Source of the DNA: an uncultured Ruminococcus sp.
GTDB taxonomy: Bacteria > Bacillota > Clostridia > Oscillospirales > Acutalibacteraceae
Assembly (NCBI GenBank): GCA_902773135.1
Contig: CACYDP010000048.1
Span: forward strand, 1-64,000
Reading direction: 5' to 3'
DNA length: 64,000 bases
Each line of letters starts with the position of its first letter. Position 1 is the first letter of the stretch. Under the pieces are notes generated by a model. The model saw nothing but the letters and a program-made list of their open reading frames with translations, was not told the DNA's origin and did no database searches. The translations under genes were made by a program, and so were the position numbers. Positions 1 through 6,813 of the stretch are shown one piece after another.

Positions 1-86
1 GAGTGAGGGATTCGAACCCTCGAAACGGTTGTAGCCGTTTACACGATTTCCAATCGTGCTCCTTCGGCCAGCTCGGACAACTCTCC
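1..86 (-). tRNA. tRNA-Ser (anticodon GGA), 3' end cut off by the window edge
   Basis: On the minus strand the sequence folds as a class II tRNA. The anticodon stem is CACGA/TCGTG with a 7-base loop TTGGAAA, so the anticodon is GGA (serine codons UCC/UCU). It has a long variable arm (GTAAACGGCTACAACCGTTT region), typical of tRNA-Ser, and a T-arm GGTTCGAATCC. The gene starts at 86 with GGAGAG. The last bases of the acceptor stem lie beyond position 1. A promoter matching sigma-A sits just upstream. Confidence 0.93.
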
Positions 87-114
87 TAATATGCATCAAG
101 AAGACTGCTTGCTT

Positions 115-143
115 ATTATAACACAGCGTTTTCAAAAATGCAA
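115..143 (-). promoter_or_regulatory. sigma-A promoter of tRNA-Ser
   Basis: On the minus strand TTGCAT (143-138), a 17-base spacer and a perfect TATAAT (120-115) are followed about 29 bases later by the tRNA 5' end. Spacing and boxes match the housekeeping consensus. Confidence 0.8.
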
Positions 144-154
144 GCATAAATTTA

Positions 155-412
155 TCAAATAATAGAAAAAGAATAAATTAATCTTTTGATCAGACCTGTA
201 TCGATATTAATGCTTTCAAAAAAATCATTTACATTACAAAGTTCTTCTCTTATCGCCAAAACATCATCAGAATCAATATCTTCAATATGTTTTTTATACT
301 CAACAATATTTTTAATTTTTGTAAAGCAGGACACTTCATCACTTTCGCTTTCAAAGAAATCAATAAATCCATCTATTTCTTCTATTTCATCATTTGTCAG
401 TCTGATCGTCAT
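155..412 (-). CDS. small acidic hypothetical protein
   Basis: An 85-residue, strongly acidic protein beginning MTIRLTNDEIEEIDGF, with many Asp/Glu residues and two Cys. I do not recognise the family. Support for it being real: a GGAG ribosome-binding site about 9 bases before the ATG, and an amino-acid make-up like a soluble helical protein. The overlapping reading frame on the other strand is a Ser/Ile-rich run typical of an antisense shadow. It lies downstream of fba on the same strand but is separated from it by a strong hairpin, so co-transcription is uncertain. No signal peptide or membrane segment is visible. Confidence 0.6.
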   Translation of the reverse strand: MTIRLTNDEIEEIDGFIDFFESESDEVSCFTKIKNIVEYKKHIEDIDSDDVLAIREELCNVNDFFESINIDTGLIKRLIYSFSII

Positions 413-448
413 AATCCATTCTCCATTCCGTGATTTAATTGAAATGAT

Positions 449-492
449 GAATCGGCAGGCTTCAGATTCGTCTGCCGATTCAATTTTTTAAT
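449..492. terminator. intrinsic terminator between fba and the 85-residue gene
   Basis: GAATCGGCAG (449-458) pairs perfectly with CTGCCGATTC (472-481). A T-run follows on the plus strand and a weaker T-containing tail on the minus strand. It lies just after the fba stop codon, so it most likely ends the fba transcript. Confidence 0.6.
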
Positions 493-515
493 CCATACGA
501 AAATAATTTTTAAAA

Positions 516-1382
516 TTAAGCCTTGCCTACCGAACCGAAAAGTTCCATCTTTTCTTTAACAGTTGCCTTGATAGCTTCAAAGCCCGGTGCAAGAAGTTTT
601 CTCGGGTCAAAGCCCTTGCCCTGGAGATCCTTGCCGTCTTCAATGTACTTTCTGGTAGCTTCCTGGAAAGAAAGCTGACACTCTGTGTTAACGTTGATCT
701 TTGAAACACCAAGAGAGATGGCTTTCTTGATCATATCTGCGGGAATACCTGTACCGCCGTGGAGTACGAGAGGCATTGCACCTGTTTTTTCCTGAATAGC
801 AGCAAGTGTTTCAAAGCTGAGTCCCTGCCAGTTATTAGGATATTTACCGTGGATATTACCGATACCTGCTGCCAGCATATCAACACCAAGGTCTGCAATT
901 ACTTTGCATTCGTTAGGATCTGCACACTCACCCATACCTACAACGCCGTCTTCTTCACCGCCGATTGAACCTACTTCGCATTCAATGGAAAGTCCGAGAC
1001 CGTGAGCAACATTAACGAGTTCCTTTGATTTTGCAAGATTTTCCTCAAAGGGGTAGTGAGAACCGTCAAACATAATAGATGTAAAGCCTGCCTGAATACA
1101 CTTATAACAGCCCTCGTATGTACCGTGGTCAAGGTGAAGAGCTACCGGAACTGTAATTCCGAGAGTTTCGTCCATTGCTTTAACCATAGCTGCAACCGTC
1201 TTAAAGCCTGTCATATACTTGCCTGCACCTTCCGAAACACCAAGGATTACGGGAGAATTCAGTTCCTGAGCTGTAAGAAGAATTGCCTTTGTCCATTCAA
1301 GGTTGTTGATGTTGAACTGACCTACTGCATAGTGTCCTGCCTTTGCCTTAGTAAGCATTTCTGCTGCATTTACCAATGACAT
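516..1382 (-). CDS. fba: class II fructose-1,6-bisphosphate aldolase
   Basis: A 288-residue cytoplasmic enzyme that splits fructose-1,6-bisphosphate into dihydroxyacetone phosphate and glyceraldehyde-3-phosphate in glycolysis and runs in reverse in gluconeogenesis. Visible class II (zinc) features are the HLDHGTYEG segment with metal-binding His, the GNIHGKYP segment and the phosphate-binding LHGGTGIP. Length matches the family. The start at 1382 (MSLVNAAEM) is chosen over an upstream in-frame ATG at 1424 because GGAG lies 10 bases before it and homologues begin this way. A 6-7-6 inverted repeat (1416-1434) lies in its leader. Confidence 0.96.
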   Translation of the reverse strand: MSLVNAAEMLTKAKAGHYAVGQFNINNLEWTKAILLTAQELNSPVILGVSEGAGKYMTGFKTVAAMVKAMDETLGITVPVALHLDHGTYEGCYKCIQAGFTSIMFDGSHYPFEENLAKSKELVNVAHGLGLSIECEVGSIGGEEDGVVGMGECADPNECKVIADLGVDMLAAGIGNIHGKYPNNWQGLSFETLAAIQEKTGAMPLVLHGGTGIPADMIKKAISLGVSKINVNTECQLSFQEATRKYIEDGKDLQGKGFDPRKLLAPGFEAIKATVKEKMELFGSVGKA

Positions 1383-1415
1383 TGTAATCACGCTCCAAAT
1401 GATAATTAATTTTTT

Positions 1416-1434
1416 GTATGACATAATATCATAC
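1416..1434. promoter_or_regulatory. inverted repeat in the fba leader, operator candidate
   Basis: GTATGA (1416-1421) and TCATAC (1429-1434) form a perfect 6-base inverted repeat with a 7-base centre, about 35 bases upstream of the fba start. Its position suits a repressor site. No regulator is assigned. Confidence 0.35.
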
Positions 1435-1537
1435 TTACAGTTTTATATTATACATTAAAAAAACAAAAATAGGAAGGGATTTTAAAAATTTTTTTCATTA
1501 TTTTTGATTGAACCTTTTATTTTTTTACTGTGTCTGT

Positions 1538-1543
1538 TATAAT
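1538..1543 (+). promoter_or_regulatory. -10 box of the LRR protein gene
   Basis: A perfect TATAAT lies 44 bases before the ATG at 1587. The best -35 is a weak TTTATT 16 bases upstream, so only the -10 element is well supported. Confidence 0.45.
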
Positions 1544-1586
1544 AGAGGAAGAAAAATCCTCAAAAAATTAAACGGAGGCGTTTGAA

Positions 1587-2852
1587 ATGACCAAACACAA
1601 ACAACACAGAACAAGCGTAAAAATTTTTGCTGTTGCTGCCGCAGCAGCACTGCTCACAGGCAGCGGAGGCATTGCCAACATTTTACCATCGAATGTTTCA
1701 ACAAGTATCCATGCCTATGCGTTGTCCCCCACCAATCCCGAATCAGTAACCGATTACCGAATCAACGATGACGGAACGATTACCGTAACAGCGATCAATG
1801 AAGATGACATCAATGCCGTTATCCCGTCATACGTTGATTTCAAAAAAGTGACCGCTGTCAGTCTTATTTCTCCTGATGATCTGGGTACAGGAAGATATAG
1901 TAATCTGAAAACCATTACTCTGCCCGATACATTAAAATCAATTGATGATTATGCTTTTTTTGGCATTTTCTCTCTGGAAACCGTTCAGATGCAAAACGGT
2001 GTGGAATACATTGGAGAAAGTGCATTTGATCATTGCCATATCCAAAATATCGTGATTCCATCAACCGTAAAAACGCTTGGCAATGGGGCGTTTCACGATT
2101 GCAATCCCGAAAGTATCACCATGCTGAATCCAAATATGGAGATTCTGACATCTCTGAAAGGTTCTGCCACTATTTACGGTTACAGCGGCTCTACGGCAGA
2201 AAAATGCGTTGCATCTTCTAATAAATACAATGCCCACGGAACGTTGAAATTTGTATCACTGCTTTCAAACAGAAATTCAAGACTTACCAATAACCAAAAA
2301 GTACTTACCACCTCTACTTGGGTCAATTGGAACAATATAACAGCCAATGCAGATTTTAATGCTTCTTATTCGCTCAAATACAAATATTCTTACAAAGACG
2401 ATATTAACAATAAATGGATTGATATTACCAAAAACTACGTTACCAATAATACCTGCCGGATACCTGCATTATCCAAGCCCGGAAACTACACCATCAGAAT
2501 CGCAGCACTGGATGAAAACGGCGGCTACACCTCAAAATATACCTATCTGATGGTAAAACAGGATACAAAAAAGACCTTTAAAGACAACGGTTCAAAACTC
2601 AGTGCCTATACTTTATCAAAAGGAAATTCTCTCACTGCTTACGCAAAATTTACAGGCGGCGTTGTTCCTTACCGATATAAATACTCATACAGACTGAATA
2701 ACGATGCTTGGAAAGATGTCCAGGGATATTCTACGGCGGATAAACACACCATTCACATTCCATCCAAAGCAGGTAAATATACTGTAAGAATTGCTTGCCG
2801 TGACGGCAAAGGTCAATATACTTCAAAATATTTTATCGTTAATGTAAAATAA
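1587..2852 (+). CDS. secreted BspA-type leucine-rich-repeat protein
   Basis: A 421-residue exported protein. The N-terminus has a basic stretch, a hydrophobic core (residues ~12-30) and a likely signal-peptidase site after AYA (~residue 46). Residues ~95-200 carry BspA-like LRR_5 repeats (for example LKTITLPDTLKSIDDYAF, VEYIGESAFDHC, VKTLGNGAFHDC). Residues ~240-421 contain two tandem copies of a ~90-residue beta-sandwich-like unit, each with YKYSY...W.D...PGNYTIRIA...YTSKY, resembling Y_Y_Y or adhesin-type modules. There is no sortase motif or membrane anchor, so it is probably released or wall-associated by its repeats. The ribosome-binding site is GGAGG 8 bases before the ATG. Ligand unknown. 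Confidence 0.8.
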   Translation: MTKHKQHRTSVKIFAVAAAAALLTGSGGIANILPSNVSTSIHAYALSPTNPESVTDYRINDDGTITVTAINEDDINAVIPSYVDFKKVTAVSLISPDDLGTGRYSNLKTITLPDTLKSIDDYAFFGIFSLETVQMQNGVEYIGESAFDHCHIQNIVIPSTVKTLGNGAFHDCNPESITMLNPNMEILTSLKGSATIYGYSGSTAEKCVASSNKYNAHGTLKFVSLLSNRNSRLTNNQKVLTTSTWVNWNNITANADFNASYSLKYKYSYKDDINNKWIDITKNYVTNNTCRIPALSKPGNYTIRIAALDENGGYTSKYTYLMVKQDTKKTFKDNGSKLSAYTLSKGNSLTAYAKFTGGVVPYRYKYSYRLNNDAWKDVQGYSTADKHTIHIPSKAGKYTVRIACRDGKGQYTSKYFIVNVK

Positions 2853-2874
2853 TCACTACCTATCTATATTTTTT

Positions 2875-2908
2875 GAGAACACATCGCAGCTGTCGGTGTG
2901 TTCTTTTG
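2875..2908 (+). terminator. intrinsic terminator after the LRR gene
   Basis: GAACACATCG pairs with CGGTGTGTTC over 10 bases (one G-U), followed by TTTTGTG, shortly after the stop codon. Confidence 0.75.
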
Positions 2909-2937
2909 TGTAAAAATGATATGTTCCTATTTTTCAC

Positions 2938-2966
2938 TTGATTATTTTATATAAATTTACTATAAT
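2938..2966 (+). promoter_or_regulatory. sigma-A promoter of the corA leader
   Basis: TTGATT (2938-2943), a 17-base spacer and a perfect TATAAT (2961-2966) predict a start near 2973. This places ~135 nt of leader, including a 24-codon ORF, before corA. Confidence 0.85.
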
Positions 2967-3002
2967 GTTATAGGTAAATCTTTTTTGCGAGGTGGTAATA
3001 CT

Positions 3003-3077
3003 ATGAGTCCCGACCCTTACGGTAAACAGGTGTTTTATTTTCATTTTATCGGGGGCATAGTATGCCTTTTTACTTGA
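3003..3077 (+). CDS. leader peptide of corA (Pro/Asp-rich, Mg2+-sensing candidate)
   Basis: A 24-codon ORF whose product begins MSPDPYGKQV and continues with an aromatic/hydrophobic stretch to LFT. A GAGGTGG ribosome-binding site lies 6 bases upstream. The start SPDP is like the MEPDP start of the Salmonella/E. coli MgtL leader peptide. In that system acidic/proline codons destabilise the ribosome when Mg2+ is low and switch on the Mg2+ transporter gene mgtA (established for Proteobacteria). Here the ORF sits between a sigma-A promoter and a corA-type gene. Its codons 16-21 carry two of the arms of the leader's alternative hairpins, so translation through the ORF would decide the fold. The regulatory role is inference; the ORF, its RBS and the pairings are visible directly. 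Confidence 0.7.
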   Translation: MSPDPYGKQVFYFHFIGGIVCLFT

Positions 3078-3107
3078 TGCCCCCCTGATAACAGAAAGGG
3101 CATTTTT
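3048..3107 (+). promoter_or_regulatory. corA leader: four competing GGCAT/ATGCC segments
   Basis: Segment 1 is GGGGGCAT (3051-3058). Segment 2 is ATGCC (3062-3066), followed by TTTTT. Segment 3 is ATGCCC (3077-3082, within ATGCCCCCC). Segment 4 is GGGCAT (3098-3103), which overlaps the corA Shine-Dalgarno AAAGGG (3095-3100) and is followed by TTTTT. Pairing 1:3 gives an 8-bp core plus 3 bp beyond a bulge. Pairing 3:4 gives 6 bp and hides the corA RBS. Pairing 1:2 gives a small terminator-like hairpin. These exclude each other as in classical attenuators. A ribosome that completes the leader ORF covers 1 and 2 and frees 3 to mask the RBS; early ribosome loss lets 1:3 form and exposes it. Confidence 0.65.
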
Positions 3108-4037
3108 ATGATCAATTACTATAAAACAATCAACGACAGAATAGAAGAAATCAAAAATTATGAAGAAGGCTGCTGGGTCAACTGTGTCGCTCCCGATGAA
3201 GATGAAGTACAGTATCTTCTGGATTTTTTTAATATTCCTCCCGAGCTTCTGCGTTCTGCACTTGACGAAGAAGAATCTTCACATATTGACAGCGAGGACG
3301 GAACCACCCTCATTATTATCGATATTCCTATGGTTGAAAAAGTATCAAAAAATATTACTTATTCCACTATGCCGATCGGTATCCTCTTTACCGATAAAAA
3401 CGTGATTACCGTATCTTTGCGTGAAAATACAGTTCTCAGTGAATTTTCCGAAGGTGTTGTACGCAATGTAGTCACCAAGTACAAAACCCATTTTGTACTG
3501 CATATTATGCTGAGAATGGCCACAAAATATCTTCAGTATCTCAAACAAATCGATAAAATCAGCAACCGCATTGAACGTGAATTAAGACGCTCTGCCAAAA
3601 ACAAAGACCTGAACCAGCTTCTTGATATAGAAAAATCATTGGTCTATTTTTCATCATCACTGAAATCCGATGAAATTACCCTTGAAAAAATTATGAGAGG
3701 AAGACACATCAAACTCTACGAGGAAGATCAGGATCTTCTGGAAGACGTACTGATTGAAGTCAAACAGGCAGTGGATATGGCAGGCACATATCTCAATATT
3801 CTTACCGGTACGATGGACGTGTTTGCTTCCATTATTTCCAATAACCTGAATACCGTTATGAAAATTCAGGCATCACTGACTTTGCTGGTATCCGTGCCTA
3901 CGGTTATTTCCGGTATCTATGGAATGAATATTGTGGGCGGTCTTCCTTTCGATCAGGTATGGTGGTTTCCTATCATCTTCTCGTTGATATTAATGATCAT
4001 TATGTATCTTATTCTGAAAAAGAAAGATATGTTCTGA
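3108..4037 (+). CDS. corA: CorA-family Mg2+ (divalent cation) channel
   Basis: A 309-residue inner-membrane protein for uptake of Mg2+ (some relatives move Co2+, Ni2+ or Zn2+). It has an acidic N-terminal cytoplasmic domain, a long helical region (~130-245), then two C-terminal membrane helices (~250-275 and ~283-303) with the signature YGMN at the end of the first, which forms the selectivity filter of CorA pentamers. The typical length is ~310-350. The start is fixed by AAAGGG 7 bases before the ATG. It is monocistronic, with its own promoter and a regulatory leader that may sense Mg2+ through a leader peptide. Confidence 0.9.
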   Translation: MINYYKTINDRIEEIKNYEEGCWVNCVAPDEDEVQYLLDFFNIPPELLRSALDEEESSHIDSEDGTTLIIIDIPMVEKVSKNITYSTMPIGILFTDKNVITVSLRENTVLSEFSEGVVRNVVTKYKTHFVLHIMLRMATKYLQYLKQIDKISNRIERELRRSAKNKDLNQLLDIEKSLVYFSSSLKSDEITLEKIMRGRHIKLYEEDQDLLEDVLIEVKQAVDMAGTYLNILTGTMDVFASIISNNLNTVMKIQASLTLLVSVPTVISGIYGMNIVGGLPFDQVWWFPIIFSLILMIIMYLILKKKDMF

Positions 4038-4046
4038 CAATACTCC

Positions 4047-4075
4047 GGTCCGTCTGTTTTCGGCGGCTGTTTTTT
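4047..4075 (+). terminator. possible terminator after corA
   Basis: CCGTC (4050-4054) pairs with GGCGG (4062-4066), with a G-U, and is followed by CTGTTTTTT. The stem is short, so this is a weak call. Confidence 0.4.
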
Positions 4076-4092
4076 GAAAGGCGATGCTGTTG

Positions 4093-4848
4093 ATGGATAA
4101 GCTGTTTCATATAGCAATCAATAAAAATCAAGGGGCAGAATATGCCATATTGCCGGGCGATCCCGGAAGAGTGCCAAAAATTGCAGAATTTCTCGATGAT
4201 GCCCGTCCCCTTGCACAAAATCGTGAATTCACCTCTTACTGCGGAACACTCTGCGGTAAGCGAATCATCATAATGTCAACAGGCATAGGCGGACCATCTG
4301 CCGCAATCGCACTGGAAGAACTGGCAAAAGCAGGTGTAAAAACCGCCATACGCATCGGTACGTGCGGCGGCATTCATCTTGATGTCGTTCCGGGCGATCT
4401 CGTGATACCGACAGCCGCTGTCAGAATGGAGGGAACCTCCAAAGAATACGCTCCGATCGAATTTCCTGCTGCTGCTGATTTTGAAGTACTGTCGGCACTT
4501 GCCAAAGCAGCAGAGGAAAATCGTTTCCGTTTTCATACCGGCATTATTCAAAGCAAAGATTCTTTTTACGGTCAACATTCTCCGGAAACAATGCCTGTGG
4601 AATATGAATTAAAACATAAATGGGAAGCCTGGAAAAAATTAGGTGTATTGGCATCGGAAATGGAAACAGCTGCGTTGTTTACCGTTGCTGCGGCAAGAAA
4701 AATCAAAATCGGCTGTGTGCTGCATGCCCTATGGAACCAGGAAAGAAAAAAAATGTCCCTGAAAGATGACGATCATTTTGATATGAATGCTGCTATTAAA
4801 ACGGCCGTCAATGCTCTGAAAATTTTAATAAATCAGCATAAGGAATGA
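4093..4848 (+). CDS. nucleoside phosphorylase (uridine/purine phosphorylase family)
   Basis: A 251-residue cytoplasmic enzyme of the PNP/UDP phosphorylase family, which cleaves nucleosides with phosphate to base plus ribose-1-phosphate in salvage. Visible are the N-terminal LPGDPGRV phosphate-binding segment, STGIGGPSAAIALEEL, RIGTCGGI and the C-terminal SEMETAALF segment, whose Met-Glu holds ribose. The SEMETA and GTCGG forms fit the uridine phosphorylase-like branch best; the exact base is not certain. ATG at 4093 is preferred over 4084 because GAAAGG is only 2 bases from the latter. Its stop is directly followed by the miaA start, so the two are probably co-transcribed. Confidence 0.85.
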   Translation: MDKLFHIAINKNQGAEYAILPGDPGRVPKIAEFLDDARPLAQNREFTSYCGTLCGKRIIIMSTGIGGPSAAIALEELAKAGVKTAIRIGTCGGIHLDVVPGDLVIPTAAVRMEGTSKEYAPIEFPAAADFEVLSALAKAAEENRFRFHTGIIQSKDSFYGQHSPETMPVEYELKHKWEAWKKLGVLASEMETAALFTVAAARKIKIGCVLHALWNQERKKMSLKDDDHFDMNAAIKTAVNALKILINQHKE

Positions 4849-5778
4849 ATGATGATGAAAAAAAAACTGATAGCTGTTGTCGGTCCGACTGCCTCGGGAA
4901 AAACTTCGCTCGCTGTAAAAATAGCTCAAAAATATAACGGCGAGGTAATTTCTGCTGATTCTATGCAGATATACAAAGGTATGACAATCGCTACCGCAAA
5001 GCCCGATGAGGAAGAAATGGGCGGTATTCCCCATCACCTGATTGATTTTTTGCCGCCTTCGGAAACATTTTCTGTTTCGCAGTTTACAGAACTTGCCAAC
5101 AAGGCAATTGATGATATTACCGCAAGAAACAAACTCCCTGTCCTGTGCGGAGGTACGGGACTGTATGTGCGTTCGCTGATCGAAAATGTCCAATTTTCTT
5201 CCGAAGAATCCGACAAAAAACTTCGTATGGAACTGAACCGGCGATACGACGAAGAAGGCGGAGCAAGTCTGATTGACGAATTATCGGCATTTGACCCCCA
5301 AACTGCACAGGAACTGCACCCGAACAACCGAAAAAGAATTATCCGTGCTATCGAAATTTACAGAACAACGGGTATGACGATGTCTGAACATATCAGAAAA
5401 TCAAAATTAATTCCCTCTCCGCTTGATGTTACGGCAATCGGAATTACATTTGCAGACAGACAAAAACTGTACGACAGAATTAACCGGCGTGTTGATTTCA
5501 TGATGGAGCAGGGACTTCTGGAAGAAACAAAAACTTTTTTTGAAATGCAGGCAGGACAAACCGCTGCTGCCGCTATCGGCTATAAAGAACTGAAACCCTA
5601 TCTTGACGGAAAAATTGATTTGAATACGGCACTTGAAAAGCTCAAACAGGAAACCCGTCACTATGCCAAACGGCAGCTGACATGGTTTAAACGTGATGCA
5701 TATATCAAATGGATATATGCAGATCAGTGTGAAAGTGTCTTTGAAGAAGCCGTCCGAATTATTGATACTTCCCTATAA
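4849..5778 (+). CDS. miaA: tRNA dimethylallyltransferase
   Basis: A 309-residue enzyme that transfers a dimethylallyl group to the N6 of A37 in tRNAs reading UNN codons. It shows a Walker A GPTASGKT at residues ~10-17, the SADSMQIYKGM and TAKP segments that contact the prenyl donor, GGTGLY, the RAIEIY helix and the C-terminal YAKRQLTWF tRNA-binding motif. Three ATGs in a row (4849, 4852, 4855) follow the AGGA site; the third has the most usual spacing, so the true product may be two residues shorter. Adjacent to the phosphorylase stop codon and ended by a strong terminator. Confidence 0.95.
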   Translation: MMMKKKLIAVVGPTASGKTSLAVKIAQKYNGEVISADSMQIYKGMTIATAKPDEEEMGGIPHHLIDFLPPSETFSVSQFTELANKAIDDITARNKLPVLCGGTGLYVRSLIENVQFSSEESDKKLRMELNRRYDEEGGASLIDELSAFDPQTAQELHPNNRKRIIRAIEIYRTTGMTMSEHIRKSKLIPSPLDVTAIGITFADRQKLYDRINRRVDFMMEQGLLEETKTFFEMQAGQTAAAAIGYKELKPYLDGKIDLNTALEKLKQETRHYAKRQLTWFKRDAYIKWIYADQCESVFEEAVRIIDTSL

Positions 5779-5781
5779 TCA

Positions 5782-5827
5782 AAAAAGAGATTCTGAAAAA
5801 TCATTTCTTTTTCAGAATCTCTTTTTT
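5782..5827. terminator. bidirectional terminator between convergent genes
   Basis: AAAAAAGAGATTCTGAAAAA pairs with the matching TTTTTCAGAATCTCTTTTTT across a short loop. This gives a long stem with an A-run on one side and a T-run on the other, so it works for miaA (plus) and the DUF5662 gene (minus). Confidence 0.9.
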
Positions 5828-6343
5828 AATATAACGCAGCGTTTTTTCTTCTCCCTCCTCCTTCAGCATTATAAGCATCTTTTCGAGCAGTTCAGCCGTT
5901 TCGGGATGAATAATATAATGATCTCTGGATTTCATATAATAATCGTATGCATCGGAATCCGTGTAGTCTTTGCCCCTGTAATTCTTGCACGCAGCAACAC
6001 GGTCACAAAACATTTCTGCTACATATCGGACAGGCATTTTCATTCCTGCCATTTTTTCTCCGCTGCCGCTTATATCATAATCAATCCAGTATTCAAGGTG
6101 ATGTTTGTTCCTCCCTTTATGATGCAGCCATGCAGAACTGTACCCTTTTTCTTCTCGTTCGGCATTGTTCGGACTGCGTGTCCCCTGATAATATTTCACT
6201 CCTACTAAAAATTCCGCAGGAGAATATTTTGACATATCATGCAGAAGCCCCTGCCGATACAACCCGATTTGAAAACACAATTTCATTACAAGCATTTTAT
6301 GATGATTGATGGTTTTTAGATGTTTGAACCACTGCAACAGCAT
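5801..6343 (-). CDS. DUF5662 family protein
   Basis: A 180-residue soluble protein matching the DUF5662 family by its pattern: HLKTINHHK, then LCFQIGLYRQGLLHDMSKYSPAEF, HHKGRNKHHLEYW and AEMFCDRVAACK. The conserved His/Asp residues (HDMSKYS, HHK, HLE) suggest an HD-like metal site, but the function is unknown. The start at 6343 (MLLQWFKHL) has AAGGGGG just upstream. Longer in-frame starts add a Phe-rich segment with no RBS. Its stop codon lies inside the shared terminator. Confidence 0.75.
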   Translation of the reverse strand: MLLQWFKHLKTINHHKMLVMKLCFQIGLYRQGLLHDMSKYSPAEFLVGVKYYQGTRSPNNAEREEKGYSSAWLHHKGRNKHHLEYWIDYDISGSGEKMAGMKMPVRYVAEMFCDRVAACKNYRGKDYTDSDAYDYYMKSRDHYIIHPETAELLEKMLIMLKEEGEEKTLRYIKKEILKKK

Positions 6344-6472
6344 TTCCCCCTTTTGTCCGTATAGCAGACAGATATTTTTCAGATAATTTCTATTCATTAT
6401 ATCACAGAAAAACACAAAAGAAAACCTTTCCGTTTTTGACAAATTTTTAAACCAAAAATACAACAAAATAGT

Positions 6473-6500
6473 TGACAACATTCCTGCTGAATGGTATATT
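6473..6500 (+). promoter_or_regulatory. sigma-A promoter of the lysine/DAP operon
   Basis: TTGACA (6473-6478), a 16-base spacer and TATATT (6495-6500) lie just upstream of the riboswitch, so transcription should start near 6507. Confidence 0.7.
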
Positions 6501-6529
6501 ATAATTAAATCAAAAGTTAAAATCGTTTC

Positions 6530-6696
6530 CGGATAGAGGTGCGGTACTGCGTGTAGCGGGGTTCAGACTGCCAAAGTCGCTTATGCCCTGTGAATAGCTT
6601 TACTGCCGAAAATCAAATCACGGCAGGGTTTGTTTTGGGGGTATGTCACAGCGGCATATCACTGTCATCATATCATTATGATGGGGAGCTATCGTT
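6530..6696 (+). promoter_or_regulatory. lysine riboswitch (L-box)
   Basis: The element opens with GGATAGAGGTGCGG and closes with CACTGTCAT...GGGGAGCTATCG. These are the conserved outer parts of the L-box, with P1 made by GATAG (6532-6536) and CTATC (6689-6693). Inner hairpins include CTGCCG...CGGCAG. It is followed by a terminator hairpin and by asd-dapA-dapB, genes classically under lysine control. Lysine binding should favour termination (established for the family). The internal core matches the consensus only loosely by eye. Confidence 0.85.
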
Positions 6697-6734
6697 TACA
6701 TTTCTGTTTACAGATTCTGACAGCTTGCATTTTC

Positions 6735-6762
6735 AGACCGGAATTTTCCGGTCTTTTTATTT
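6735..6762 (+). terminator. riboswitch-controlled terminator before asd
   Basis: AGACCGGAA (6735-6743) pairs with TTCCGGTCT (6746-6754), followed by TTTTATTTTA. It is the expression platform of the lysine riboswitch. Confidence 0.88.
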
Positions 6763-6813
6763 TATTTGGATTCGACAAGACTTTTCAAGTTTATACAAAG
6801 GAGCTATCTGATA

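Noticed and set aside
186..491. Plus-strand 101-codon frame opposite the 85-residue gene
   Set aside because: Ser/Ile/Phe-rich composition typical of an antisense frame, no RBS, runs through a terminator hairpin; the minus-strand gene has a proper RBS.
2990..3107. M-box or NiCo-type riboswitch upstream of corA
   Set aside because: None of the conserved cores I know for these classes is visible; a translated leader ORF with alternative hairpins explains the region better.
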